Part shown: one piece after another, positions 1-9,360 of the stretch
Layout of the letters: each line of letters starts with the position of its first letter
Position numbering within the stretch: position 1 is the stretch's first letter
Source: Psychrobacter sp. 4Bb
GTDB lineage: Bacteria; Pseudomonadota; Gammaproteobacteria; Pseudomonadales; Moraxellaceae
Length of the DNA stretch: 64,000 bases
Direction: 5' to 3'
Assembly: GCF_002836735.1 (NCBI RefSeq)
Contig: NZ_PJAS01000051.1
Coordinates: 62,001-126,000, forward strand
The notes under the pieces: generated by a model
What the model was told of the DNA's origin: nothing
The model's database searches: none
What the model saw: the letters and a program-made list of their open reading frames with translations, nothing else
Made by a program: the position numbers and the translations under genes

Positions 1-680
1 AGTAACGCATGGCTAAATGAGTGCCTTTCTCAGGGCAGATACGCCCATACCAAAAATATACCTCGTCATCGCTACCATCAGTACTGCCAATCGACTCTGT
101 ATTGGCAGTAAAGGATTCAACATCGATGCCGTTATACACCACTTGTGAAGGGACAAACTCAGCGAATAACTGCTGTTGGTGCTTACTAATCGCTGTAAAT
201 TTAGTGGTTGTACCAGCGCGCAGTGTTAAAAGCGCCAAACGTAACTGTGGAAAAATAGGCGTATGAAAAGTGGTAAAAAACCTTTCGCCAAATGCTTGGC
301 CTGTCATCATCGGAATGTGGTGCAAACTGTGGTTATGTACGATATCAATCTCACCGCGCTCATCACGTTCGATAATATCTCGTAGGGCTATCTGATAGGT
401 GAGATATTGATACATCTCTTCACGGCCCATGGCGACTGTTTCATGCTCATTATCATAGACCATCTTGTTAAACTCATGACGAGTCAATAACGGCACCAAC
501 GTTGCTTTCGTCTCGCTATCTTTATGAGCGTAAAGCAATACCTCATGACCTTGCGCCACCAACTCATCACAAATCAATTGGGTAATCATTTCTAGACCAC
601 CCGCGTAAGGCTGGGCAATGGGATACAGTGAATGCGCAATAATGGCAATACGTAGCGGTGAATTCGAAGACCTAATCATG
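1..680 (-). CDS. Glycosyltransferase family 4 protein (3' part cut off by window edge)
   Basis: The reading frame opens with ATG at 680 and stays open to base 1, so only about the first 226 residues are visible. The N-terminus (MIRSSNSPLRIAIIAHSLYP, then a PYAGGLE glycine motif) and later HNHSLHHIP, TFHTP and FWYGRICPEKGTH segments are typical of GT-B fold GT4 enzymes, which transfer sugars from nucleotide donors at the cytoplasmic face of the membrane. The FYGRICPEKG-like part begins the donor-binding C-terminal domain. It lies 189 bases downstream of the frameshifted GT2 gene on the same strand, suggesting a shared surface-polysaccharide or glycolipid role. Acceptor and donor cannot be told from sequence. 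Confidence 0.85.
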
Positions 681-869
681 TTTTTAAGACCTTTATAGTT
701 ATAAGCGTTATGGCTATAAGCGTTTTGGTTAGTAGAGTGATGTATAGGGAACCTAGTATAGAAACGATAAAAGACAATAGAATGACCTTGGTTCAAAATT
801 GGCTTATATAAATCGCAAGTTTTTGAGAATCACTATCTTTATAAGCACTAGTTTTATAAGTACTGATTT

Positions 870-2388
870 TTATGAATCGATGGTTTTTTTATCTTTAAAT
901 AAAGACGTCGCATAAGATGTCGTGATAGTCGTCTTCTTTTGATGGGCTACTTTTAAAGTCTGTCTCAGAACCTTACTCATACTTGGTATGTCTGCTCGAG
1001 CATCAGAGAAATTATCCATTGCTACCTTGGCTGCGCTTAGTTTAAGAATACAAACTGCCGCTGCACATATAAACATTACTGGTGAGTAGAGCGGTGAAAA
1101 TGGCGCTACAACTAGGACTGTAATGATATTTAGCACCAATAGCAGTTTTGGTAACGCCGCTATATTCTTAATAAATAATGACTGACGATTTTGGATATAG
1201 TTTTGTTTTGGCGTACAGACAAAAGGTTTCTCTCGTCCCCACAGCACCGGAAGCCATGACAAGGCACCAATCTCCCAAAAGTTTAAGTGCATTAACCATG
1301 CACGTATTTTTCTACCAAAACGTGGTTGATGGTTGTCATCTACTTGTTTATTAAGAGGCGATTGATCACGGCAATAAGCCCACAACCGTCTAAGGATAAA
1401 AAATGAATAGCCTGCATAAACCAGATATAAAGGGGTAAGCATCGACACGTTAGCGTTATTTACCAAAAGCATATCAACCATCACCAATAATGAGCAGATA
1501 TGCAAAAGGATAAAGAACCCTGTGAAATTTACCCAAGCACTCAGCTGAGACAGATGAGCGCGTATATAGGCTAGACGTTCTCTCATGCTTTTGGATTGCG
1601 AGATATGTTGAACTGGAGAGTTGTACAGGACTGACAGGTAATCCGTGAGCACTTGCATATTGCCGTAGATCCAACGTCGACGTTGACATATTAGGTCATC
1701 TAGCGTGTTAGGCAGTAAACCTGTGGCAATAACTTCTGGCACAAACTGACTGCGAAAACCTTGTCGATGCATAAGCACGCCCATTTGAGCATCTTCAGTG
1801 ATAGAAGCACCTGACCAGCCTCCTATGCTCAAAAGATCTGAGCGTCGAATGGCTGCGTAAGTACCCGTTGATAAGGCGCGATTGCGATTAAAAGGACGAT
1901 ACAGATGATGATTAAAATAGTGATTCAACTCGTTATGAGCATCCAGCTGTCCTTCATTACGATAAAACTGCGGAAACTGCAGTAAGGTATGCTCAGGATA
2001 TTGAGCGATAGCCTGCATCATAGAGGCTCTCGCATGTGGTAATGCTTGGTAATCACTATCGACCACCACAATGTGACTACAGTTTGGACTCATTAACCCA
2101 AGTGCCAAGTTCAAAGCACCCGCTTTGAATCCTTCGACACGATCGATGTGATAAAAATGGACATTCAAATCAACGTTTAAGCTCTGGCAAAATGCTGCCA
2201 ACGGCTCATATAACGACGTCTCTTTATTATTATTATCGATAATCAATAATCAATATTTCATCGCGCGCTTCTTTTACTGCTAATAACGACTTTATCGTGG
2301 CAATAACCAACTCTGGAGGCTCAGCTCGCGTCATCAATTGAAAACTGAGTGCTGCGCTAGTTAAAGCTTCTTGTGTGTTAGCAGTCAT
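870..2388 (-). pseudogene. Membrane glycosyltransferase family 2 (cellulose-synthase-like), frameshifted near the 5' end
   Basis: Most of a processive-type GT2 is present: VVDSDYQ (DxD), a SITEDAQ segment (TED), QRRRW (substrate/product motif) and several C-terminal membrane segments. The longest uninterrupted frame starts only at a TTG at 2246. A good start, ATG 2388 with an AAGGACC ribosome site, lies upstream in another frame and encodes the missing start of the GT domain (TRAEPPELVIATIKSLLAV). The frames meet at three tandem copies of a 7-bp unit (2235-2255). With two copies the protein would read EILIIDNNNKE, as expected, and be 503 aa. So it is either a pseudogene or a slippage-switched gene. 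It is probably co-transcribed with the downstream GT4 gene. Family assignment is firm; the sugar is unknown. Confidence 0.8.
2235..2255 (-). repeat. Heptanucleotide tandem repeat (3 units) inside the GT2 gene
   Basis: Read on the minus strand the units are TATTGAT, TATTGAT and TATCGAT. Two units keep the upstream ATG frame joined to the GT2 frame; the three present shift it and give a stop at TAA soon after. A unit length not divisible by three, inside a surface-sugar gene, is what slipped-strand phase variation needs, although three units is short. Confidence 0.8.
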
Positions 2389-3360
2389 GTTTGGTCCTTA
2401 ACCATGTACAACAAATTAAATTTATATAAAAAGAATGGGCCTATAGACAATGTAAGTACTTGTATCCTCAGTCATTTAATGAATACCAATGCATACTAAT
2501 ACAAAATTAAGTAATGATTTAGCCGATAATTGTTTGTGATAAATTAACTGTGTAAGTTGTACGTAATGTGACATAAAAACTTAGTATTTTAATCACGTAA
2601 AAATAGGGCGTTTTTTGATTGAGAAGGGGGTAGGTAACTGTTTTTTATTTTTGAGTTAGGGTAGTTAGTAAAAGGATAAAACGAGGAAAGAAGACGAGGA
2701 TAAAAAAGCAGGAAGGTCTGCATCATTATGCTGAAGCACGACTGTAGTAGGATAGAAAAACACGACTGAAATCGTAGTTAGTTTCAGAAGCTAACTACGT
2801 TAATAAGTTTGAGATTAGGTTATTTATGTTGATGCTTAGCTAGCCCTGACTAAATCAAGTCAGTGTTAAGCCAGTGCTAAATGAGTGACACACCAGCTCC
2901 AGACATCGTCGACAGTCGGTGTTGATAACGAATTCTTCTTGCGAACGAGATAATAGTCTGGAGCAAACGTTAGCGTTGATTCGCATAATAAATCAACTTT
3001 ATCTATTCGGTCGCGGTCAAAGTCTGCAATAGATTAGATGGTTACCAGTACGCCAATGATTACCCTGAGATGATCGAATTAGAGTCTCGGCAATAAGATA
3101 TATCTTTTTATAGGATTTTGAAGCGTTATTGACTAAGTTTTAGCTATGGCATAAAGACGACTATGTAGTGGCTTTCCCTACTCAATACTCAGTGCTTGAG
3201 ATTTATGCAACTACCTGAATGATAACTCCTGATATGCCTTACAACTGAATAAACAAGTCCAAAAAGCCGTTGTTTTTTGGACTTGTTTTTATGTATCACA
3301 GTTATTTTAAAAATATACTAAAAACTATATCCGCTCCTTTGCTCAACGTAAAAACAATAA
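2389..3360. other. Gene-free stretch of about 970 bases
   Basis: No convincing reading frame is seen on either strand. It holds a hairpin at 2773-2799 (arms CGTAGTTAG/CTAACTACG), a longer-range inverted repeat (GCTCCAGAC near 2893 and GTCTGGAGC near 2952) and the terminator-like hairpin at 3251-3290. The promoter of the GT2/GT4 pair should lie at its left end. The rest may be decayed sequence or hold an unrecognised small RNA; I cannot tell which. Confidence 0.5.
3251..3290. terminator. Rho-independent terminator, probably bidirectional
   Basis: Inverted repeat AACAAGTCCAAAAA / TTTTTTGGACTTGTT with T-rich ends on both strands. It lies 70 bases past the stop of the minus-strand permease gene. 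Confidence 0.75.
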
Positions 3361-4695
3361 TTAATATGTCTGTTTCGGCAGTGCTCTTGACTGATAGCGG
3401 CTGTAATAAAAAATCGCTAAGCCAGGTATATACAGCAGCAAGGACAACAGCAAGTTATCCACGCCAGCAGCATAAATTAGCCAGATACCATAGACACTCG
3501 CGCCCAGACCGATGGCTTTGATGCTCCAGCGTTCTGATTGTGCAAATGATACTTTGACCAGATACGCCCCGACTAAAAAGTAAGGAATCAAAATCATCGA
3601 GGTGGAGATAATCACCAAGGTGTTATAGCCTTTACCGGTCAAAAAGATCATCAGTAAGCACAACTGCACGGTCAAACTGGTTAGTAGTAATGATGCCGTT
3701 GGCGTGCCTTGTGCGTTTTGCTTGGTAAATATACGTGGAAACGCATTGTACTTCGCCGCGGTAAACGGCACTTCAGCCGAGTAGAGAATCCAGCTCAGGT
3801 AAGATGCTAATACCGAGATGATAAGACCAATACTGATAACCCATTTACCCACATCGCCCGTCATTTGCGCCATAATGCCAGCCATTGATGGGTTGCTAAG
3901 CGCTGCCACATCCACACGGCTCATGACCCCGAGAGAGAGCAGGGTAATGGCAACATATAGTACCAACGCAAACAATACACCGATGTAAGTGGCTCGGCCG
4001 ATATCAGCGCGCCTCTTCGCACGTTGCGATAAGACAATCGCGCCCTCGATACCCGTAAATACCCATAGGGTGATCAGCATCGTTCCTTTGACCTGCTCCA
4101 TAAATGGCACGTCTAACGTCGTACCTGCGCGGTCAGCATTAAAGGTCTGCATATCAAAGGCATAATAGGCAAACACGATAAAAGCAATGAGCGGTAAACT
4201 TTTTGCCAAGGTCGCCAGCAAGTTGATAAAGGCCGCTTGCTTAACGCCGCGCAGTACCAAATAATGCACCAGCCATAAAATGATAGACTCACCGACTAGC
4301 GCCCACAGCGTGTTGCCTTCACCAAAAACAATACTTGTTGGTGTATCAATAAAGCTACCCAGCGCGGCAAACGCCACGACCAAGTAGCCAACCACACCAA
4401 TCGTCGCACATAGCCAGTAACCCCATGCTGAAAAGAAGCCTGCCAAATCGCCAAACCCTGTTTTGGCATAGGTATAAATGCCGCCATCCAGCTCAGGCTT
4501 TAAGCGTGACAAATGCAAAAAGCAGCCCGCGAGGAACAAAATACCCACGCCGGTGATGATCCATGCGGTAATGATGGCATTCACGCCTGCCACTTCGGCC
4601 ATGTTTTGCGGTAGGCTAAAAATACCCGCACCGACCATCGAGCTAAACACGATGGCAGTGAGCATGGTTAGCCCAATTTTTTGTCCATTTTGCAT
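3361..4695 (-). CDS. APC-superfamily amino acid permease (basic amino acid/antiporter type)
   Basis: A 444-residue polytopic inner-membrane protein with about 12 hydrophobic segments. The N-terminal FSSMVGAGIFSLPQNMA is the TM1 substrate-binding signature of APC transporters, closest in style to arginine/ornithine antiporters (ArcD/YjdE type). Its start lies only 10 bases beyond the stop of the upstream homocysteine S-methyltransferase gene, so the two form an operon. From that context it may carry S-methylmethionine or another sulfur amino acid rather than arginine. This is an inference, because the dedicated S-methylmethionine permease of E. coli belongs to a different APC subfamily. Its transcript probably ends at the hairpin at 3251-3290. 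Confidence 0.85.
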   Translation of the reverse strand: MQNGQKIGLTMLTAIVFSSMVGAGIFSLPQNMAEVAGVNAIITAWIITGVGILFLAGCFLHLSRLKPELDGGIYTYAKTGFGDLAGFFSAWGYWLCATIGVVGYLVVAFAALGSFIDTPTSIVFGEGNTLWALVGESIILWLVHYLVLRGVKQAAFINLLATLAKSLPLIAFIVFAYYAFDMQTFNADRAGTTLDVPFMEQVKGTMLITLWVFTGIEGAIVLSQRAKRRADIGRATYIGVLFALVLYVAITLLSLGVMSRVDVAALSNPSMAGIMAQMTGDVGKWVISIGLIISVLASYLSWILYSAEVPFTAAKYNAFPRIFTKQNAQGTPTASLLLTSLTVQLCLLMIFLTGKGYNTLVIISTSMILIPYFLVGAYLVKVSFAQSERWSIKAIGLGASVYGIWLIYAAGVDNLLLSLLLYIPGLAIFYYSRYQSRALPKQTY

Positions 4696-4705
4696 CGTGC
4701 GATCT

Positions 4706-5662
4706 CTATTTTGTTGAGGTGCCTGTCGTCAAAGTATCTGTTGTTAAAGTACCTGTGAAATGCTGGCTCAATGCCTGAATGTGTTTAGGGCCAATACCGC
4801 AGCAACCGCCAATCAGTGATGCGCCTTGGATTTGCCATTTTTTTGCCCAGACCAGATAGGCAGGTGGCGTTAGGTCATCGCGCACTTCATCGAGGCCATC
4901 ATTAGCGGTGGCGTCTTTTGGCTGTGGTGGAAAAGCGTTGGCATACGCGCCAAGTTTGATGTGCGTGGCATTCTTGTCTTGCAACACGCTTTGCGCTACA
5001 TCAAGCGCTTGATCAATCACTTCTGGCTGACAGCAGTTAAATAAGATTGCTTCTACATTGATATCTGCCATTTTGGTAACGGCTTCTTTTACCGTCTCAC
5101 CTGAGCGCAAACGCGGTACATCGAGATGCTCGCTGTCTTCTAGGGTGAATGAAACCCATAGCGGTTTATTGTCTGTATCTAGCGTATTAAGTAGCTCACG
5201 AACAGCGATAGACTCGGCGATTAGACTCTGAGTCTCAGCGAGCCAAAAATCGACATACGGATTTAGACCTTTGATCAGTGGGGTAGCGATATCCTCTACG
5301 TGGTCAGCATCAAACAAGTCTGCACGGTAGGAGCCAAACAGTGGCGGTATAGATCCAGCTACTTTGGTTGCTGCGCCTTCTAGTGTCACTGCTGCACGTG
5401 CCATTTCACCTGACGCTGCTGCCAAAACTTGTGCTTGCGCCGCAAAACGTTCCTCGCCGATATGAAAAGGTACTAGCGCATAGCTGTTAGTGGTAATGAC
5501 CGCTGCGCCGCTTTGGATAAAGGCGCGATGCACGTCACGGACGATCTCAGGCGCTTCTATCATTGCCAACGCCGACCACTCAGGCTGACGAAATGGTGCG
5601 CCACGTTTGGCTAGCTCTCGACCCAAGCCGCCGTCAATAATTGTGATTGCGTCAATTGACAT
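4706..5662 (-). CDS. mmuM: Homocysteine S-methyltransferase
   Basis: 318 residues, the usual size for the MmuM family, which moves a methyl group from S-methylmethionine (or S-adenosylmethionine) to homocysteine to give methionine in the cytoplasm. The N-terminus has IIDGGLGRELAKRG. The zinc-thiolate ligands are visible as FNCCQPE (Cys210/211) and GGCCGIGP (Cys287/288). The last residues are a low-complexity Thr-rich tail (LTTDTLTTGTSTK) built from a short DNA repeat, unlikely to matter for activity. It is followed at once by a permease gene, fitting uptake and use of a methyl donor. An inverted-repeat element of the TATAGTC family sits in the upstream gap. Confidence 0.88.
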   Translation of the reverse strand: MSIDAITIIDGGLGRELAKRGAPFRQPEWSALAMIEAPEIVRDVHRAFIQSGAAVITTNSYALVPFHIGEERFAAQAQVLAAASGEMARAAVTLEGAATKVAGSIPPLFGSYRADLFDADHVEDIATPLIKGLNPYVDFWLAETQSLIAESIAVRELLNTLDTDNKPLWVSFTLEDSEHLDVPRLRSGETVKEAVTKMADINVEAILFNCCQPEVIDQALDVAQSVLQDKNATHIKLGAYANAFPPQPKDATANDGLDEVRDDLTPPAYLVWAKKWQIQGASLIGGCCGIGPKHIQALSQHFTGTLTTDTLTTGTSTK

Positions 5663-5706
5663 AATAAGTCCCTCTTTATAGTGAATAGGTACATCTATTA
5701 AGACTC

Positions 5707-5813
5707 TATAGTCAATTCTCTATAGAAGAGTGACAGCATTAACCTCACTTGAAGTATGACAGTTACATCTGCGCTCGGTTGCCTTGTCTCTCTTTCAAAC
5801 TGAATCAGCTATA
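5707..5813 (+). repeat. TATAGTC inverted-repeat element, copy A (MITE-like)
   Basis: 107 bp with ends TATAGTCAATTC... and ...TGAATCAGCTATA. Its core (ACAGCATTAACCTCACTTGA and CTCGGTTGCCTTGT) recurs at 45356-45462 and, in reverse orientation, at 50757-50862. It encodes no protein. Confidence 0.8.
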
Positions 5814-5894
5814 TTTTGAGAAATAGAGTTATTTGAAGGGACGAAATACTAGGCGTAATAAGGAGTAGATGCAACCAAAAGTTTAGTAATAATG

Positions 5895-7178
5895 TTAATT
5901 GATTACTTTTGGCATCTGGTTGCCTTGTTCGAGTATAGGTATTGCATGGTTTTTCTGATGAAGTTTATGCAAATTGTGAGTAAATACGAAGTGACGATGA
6001 CTTTTAGTCAGACATAAAAAAGCAGACATCATAGATATCTGCTTTTCTATTATTACAAGGCTGCTTCTAGATGATGCTTCAAAAGTCGCCTGTTTGCCAT
6101 AAGCGGCGATTGATTTTAACTGTAGCGCTTCCTCTAGGGTCACTTCATGCGTATAGCTACTTGCAAACGTGGTAGTGATTTCTTCTGCCACACGTTGACG
6201 CATTTTCACGACGGTTTTAGTGCCCAGTTTGCCTAGCGCATTGAACAATAGGAAACCATTTACGCCCCAAGAAAAACCAAAGTTACGGTTTAAGGTGATC
6301 GGACCACGGTCTAAGGCGCCATAAATATAAGCTTGTTTAAAGGTATTTGAGCCATAGACGCTGTATTCTTCTACGTCACGAGTAATAGCTGCCTCCATAC
6401 AGTTAAGAATATCGCTGCTCAATTGACCGCCACCGATAGGGTCAAACGAAATCGTGGCACCTGTTTCAGCAATCGCAGCGGTCAAATCAGCAAGGAATGT
6501 CTCACTGCTTGAGTTGACCACATATTTTGCGCCCATATCGCGCAATAGCTTTTCTTGCGAGTCTTTACGTACGATATTCACCAAATCAACACCGTCTGCC
6601 ATACAGATACGGTTTAGCATTTGACCCAAGCTAGATGCTGCTGCGGCATGTACGATGGCTTTGTGGCCTTCAGCGCGCATGGTTTCGACCATTGCCAGTG
6701 AGGTGAGCGGGTTTACAAAAGACGATGCGGCCTCGGTAGCTGTCGTGCCGTCTTTCATTTCTATGCAGCTCCTTACATTGACACAGTGGTATTGACGATA
6801 TGTACCGCCACCAATCACCGCAACCATTTTGCCCATGAGTGCTTGAGCGGCTTCTGATGAGCCTGCTGCGACGACTGTACCAGCGCCTTCGTTACCGACT
6901 GGCGTATCTTTATTTACCCGCGTTTTGAGTGATGGCATGAATTTCGCAGGCACATCAGCGGTAATGATCGGGCTGTCATCAGTGCCTGATTGTACAGCGG
7001 TTGACATATCAGCGGCGCTGAACATCACACCAAAATCAGAAGGGTTCAATGGCATGGCTTCCATGCGAACGACAACTTCGTCAGCACCGGGTTGCGGCAT
7101 CTCGATGTCTTTTAAAGACAGGGTTAATTTGTTGTCATCACTGATGGTTGAAACCAGTTGTTTGTTTTTATCGGTCAT
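5895..7178 (-). CDS. MDR-family (zinc-less alcohol dehydrogenase/quinone reductase type) oxidoreductase with frameshifted C-terminus
   Basis: Start ATG 7178 has an AGGAG site. The N-terminal GroES-like domain (VVVRMEAMPLNPSDFG) and Rossmann domain (AAASSLGQMLNRIC) indicate an NAD(P)H-dependent medium-chain reductase. The HE/Cys zinc ligands of classical alcohol dehydrogenases are not obvious. After GKQAT the protein turns improbable (FEASSRSSLVIIEKQ...) and runs through a clear terminator at 6015-6046. Removing one T from the TTTT run at 6081-6084 gives GKQATLKHHLEAAL and a stop at 6053-6055, a 374-aa protein ending just before that terminator. So the true gene is probably 6053-7178, with a 1-bp insertion or a sequencing error. 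The catalytic parts are intact either way. A GST gene lies upstream on the same strand. Confidence 0.82.
   Translation of the reverse strand: MTDKNKQLVSTISDDNKLTLSLKDIEMPQPGADEVVVRMEAMPLNPSDFGVMFSAADMSTAVQSGTDDSPIITADVPAKFMPSLKTRVNKDTPVGNEGAGTVVAAGSSEAAQALMGKMVAVIGGGTYRQYHCVNVRSCIEMKDGTTATEAASSFVNPLTSLAMVETMRAEGHKAIVHAAAASSLGQMLNRICMADGVDLVNIVRKDSQEKLLRDMGAKYVVNSSSETFLADLTAAIAETGATISFDPIGGGQLSSDILNCMEAAITRDVEEYSVYGSNTFKQAYIYGALDRGPITLNRNFGFSWGVNGFLLFNALGKLGTKTVVKMRQRVAEEITTTFASSYTHEVTLEEALQLKSIAAYGKQATFEASSRSSLVIIEKQISMMSAFLCLTKSHRHFVFTHNLHKLHQKNHAIPILEQGNQMPKVIN
6015..6046 (-). terminator. Rho-independent terminator of the MDR oxidoreductase gene
   Basis: On the minus strand, AAAAGCAGATATC, a short loop, then GATGTCTGCTTTTTT. 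It lies inside the extended reading frame but directly after the stop that a one-base correction restores. Confidence 0.85.
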
Positions 7179-7306
7179 AAGATTTGCTCCTGCAAATAGT
7201 TAGATTTTTTAGACCAATCCCTTTACGGTATTGGCCGTTCTTTAGGTTATTGAGCTTTAGTAATTTTCTTAATGTGGCTCATTTTTAGTAGCCACACTGT
7301 CATATG

Positions 7307-7984
7307 TTATTTAGCGTTTGCGGCTTGGATTAGAGCTTTAACGTGTTGCATAAACTCAGGCATGTTTGCTTGACTGTCTGCCTGAACACTTTTTGCAATC
7401 TCGGTTTCACTCATGGCTTTGTTCCATTCTTTCATGCCGTCCACTTCTGCCAGTACATCCCACTCAAGCTGAGTCGCGCCAAAAGCGTTGACAATAGTGT
7501 TGACGTGATGCACATAGATGTCAGCCATGGTGAATTGCTCGCCTGCAATCCAAGGCGAAAATTGACATAAGCGATTCATAGCAATAATACCGCGGCCCAA
7601 TACTTGACGAACTTCCTCTTTGACTGCGTTAGGTGCTTGCACGCCAGAAAACACATATGGAATCAGACGACGACTTGGTAGCTCAAAATACAGCTCTGCT
7701 ATTTTCATAATCTGACGTACAGTCGCGCGTTCTGCTGCATCGGCAGGATATAGTGGATTTTCAGGATAGGTTTCTTCAAGGAAGTCACAAATTACGTTAG
7801 ATTCCGATAGATTAAAACCGTCAGGCATGGTGATCGCAGGTACTTTACCCACTGGACTGACGGTCAGTAGATCATCACTACCAGCGTACAAAAGGTCCTC
7901 TTGAAATGGAATGCCCTTATATAAAAGAGCGTGTTTTACGATGTTGTAATAGTTGCTTGCAGCAAAGCCGTGCAAAGTAATCAT
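7307..7984 (-). CDS. Glutathione S-transferase family protein
   Basis: 225 residues with a thioredoxin-like N-terminal domain (ITLHGFAASNYYNIVKHALL, then SPVGKVPAI with the cis-proline and the ESNVICDFLEE glutathione-binding segment) and an all-helical C-terminal domain (WIAGEQFTMADIYVHH, the GST N-capping motif). Cytosolic GSTs conjugate glutathione to electrophiles or act as peroxidases. It is transcribed towards the MDR reductase (128 bases between them) and divergently from a LysR regulator, which suggests a LysR-controlled detoxification unit. The substrate is unknown. Confidence 0.88.
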   Translation of the reverse strand: MITLHGFAASNYYNIVKHALLYKGIPFQEDLLYAGSDDLLTVSPVGKVPAITMPDGFNLSESNVICDFLEETYPENPLYPADAAERATVRQIMKIAELYFELPSRRLIPYVFSGVQAPNAVKEEVRQVLGRGIIAMNRLCQFSPWIAGEQFTMADIYVHHVNTIVNAFGATQLEWDVLAEVDGMKEWNKAMSETEIAKSVQADSQANMPEFMQHVKALIQAANAK

Positions 7985-8041
7985 AAGTCATTCTTCCATT
8001 GTTGACGTAAAAGTTATTTTTAATCGTGTTTTCATTGCAAC

Positions 8042-8328
8042 GTTTAGGGCGTGTTTGATATTCACAAATAGGCACTGCTGATTGCTAAAACGGTTCCGGA
8101 CAAGGCGTAAAACGACGGTAATGCTCGTGCCTTAACTAGATTTACAACACAGTATGGGGCAGTTTTAGCATCAGCTCCAATATAAACAGAAGGAGACAGG
8201 ACTATTTTTTGCCATTTCATTGTTAAAAATAGACGGTTAGAATGACTAAACTTACTATTTTTAACGTCGAACTGTCTAAAAAATAGTCTCTGTCAGTGCC
8301 ATGGTCGAATATCAAGCACGCCCTAAAC
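8042..8328. repeat. Inverted-repeat-bounded noncoding element (MITE-like) between GST and LysR genes
   Basis: The ends GTTTAGGGCGTGTTTGATAT (8042) and its near-perfect reverse complement (ending 8328) match at 21 of 23 positions. Imperfect similarity extends further inward through GGCACTG. Inside are nested inverted repeats: TGCTAAAAC (~8080) with GTTTTAGCA (~8162), and a large hairpin at about 8196-8295 (GACTATTTTTTG...GTTAAAAATAG / CTATTTTTAAC...AAAAAATAGTC). No transposase is encoded. It fills almost the whole intergenic space and carries an ATG (8301) in frame with the LysR gene. Confidence 0.7.
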
Positions 8329-8351
8329 TATTTACTCAATGGAGAGGTCAG

Positions 8352-9263
8352 TTGGATCAATTACGCGCGATACGGTATTTCAGCAAAGTCGTAGAAACAG
8401 GCAGTTTCACTAAGGCGGCAAGTGCGTTTAATGTGCCGCCATCGTCACTATCTAGACGGGTATCTGATTTGGAGAAAAATCTGGGCGCGACATTATTAAA
8501 GCGCTCGACCCGAATCGTTAAACTGACCGAAGTGGGGCAGGTTTATTATGACGATATGCAGCAAGTACTAGATCAGCTCGAGCAAAGCAAAGAAACGGTG
8601 CGTAGTTACCAGACCACGCCCATGGGACGCTTACGAATCAGTTCGATGGTGGGTTTTGGTGAAAAAATACTGCTACCACTGCTGGATGAATTTGGTGAGT
8701 TGTATCCAGAGATTGTGCTAGATGTCAGTCTCAGTGATGAGCTATCAGCATTAGGACGTGACGATGTCGATATTGCGATTCGCGGTGGCTATGCGCCAAA
8801 TGAGCGCGTGCTTGCCATTAGGCTCATGGATAATGGCTTTATACCGGTTGCGTCGCCCAGTTATTTAGAGATGCATGGCGCACCTAGTCATGTGATGGCA
8901 TTAAAGGAACATAAAGGCCTGTATTTCAAAGCACCAAACGGGCCAACACCTTGGCTCTGCTATGTGGACGATCAGTGGCATGATGTCTCAGGGCCAGCAG
9001 TCGCAATTTCAAACAATGGACCATGGCTAGCAAAAAAGGCTTGTGATGGTGAAGGGATTTTGATGTCCACTCGCTGGGCACTATCCTCATATCTTGAGTC
9101 AGGCGCATTGCAAGAGATTAAATTTGAGCATCCATTAGCAATCACGCAGCACGCTGATATGGCCGTATATCTGCTGTATCAAAAGCAGCGCTATCTAGTA
9201 CCAAAAGTAAAAGCCGCCGTCGATTTCTTGGTTGAGAGGATAAAAGTAGGAAGTGAGCGTTGA
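8352..9263 (+). CDS. LysR-family transcriptional regulator
   Basis: An N-terminal winged helix-turn-helix (LRAIRYFSKVVETGSFTKAA, then VPPSSLSRRVSDLEKNLGATLLKRSTR) is followed by a type-2 periplasmic-binding-like effector domain; about 303 aa. I prefer the TTG start at 8352, preceded by GGAGAGG, because LysR proteins usually begin just before the DQLRAIRYF segment. The frame extends upstream to ATG 8301, but those 17 extra residues come from the arm of the inverted-repeat element. It is divergent from the GST/MDR genes and probably controls them, judging by position only. Confidence 0.85.
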   Translation: MDQLRAIRYFSKVVETGSFTKAASAFNVPPSSLSRRVSDLEKNLGATLLKRSTRIVKLTEVGQVYYDDMQQVLDQLEQSKETVRSYQTTPMGRLRISSMVGFGEKILLPLLDEFGELYPEIVLDVSLSDELSALGRDDVDIAIRGGYAPNERVLAIRLMDNGFIPVASPSYLEMHGAPSHVMALKEHKGLYFKAPNGPTPWLCYVDDQWHDVSGPAVAISNNGPWLAKKACDGEGILMSTRWALSSYLESGALQEIKFEHPLAITQHADMAVYLLYQKQRYLVPKVKAAVDFLVERIKVGSER

Positions 9264-9360
9264 TGTAAGGGAAGTGTGCTATCTACAACCTCAAAGCATT
9301 CATATTCGTATCAACACCTAAGAGACTTGAAGTACAGGCGTCATAGAATATTATGACAGG

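Noticed and set aside
2893-2960. Possible riboswitch fold
   Set aside because: Only one 9-base inverted repeat; no known riboswitch core recognised and no downstream gene on that strand.
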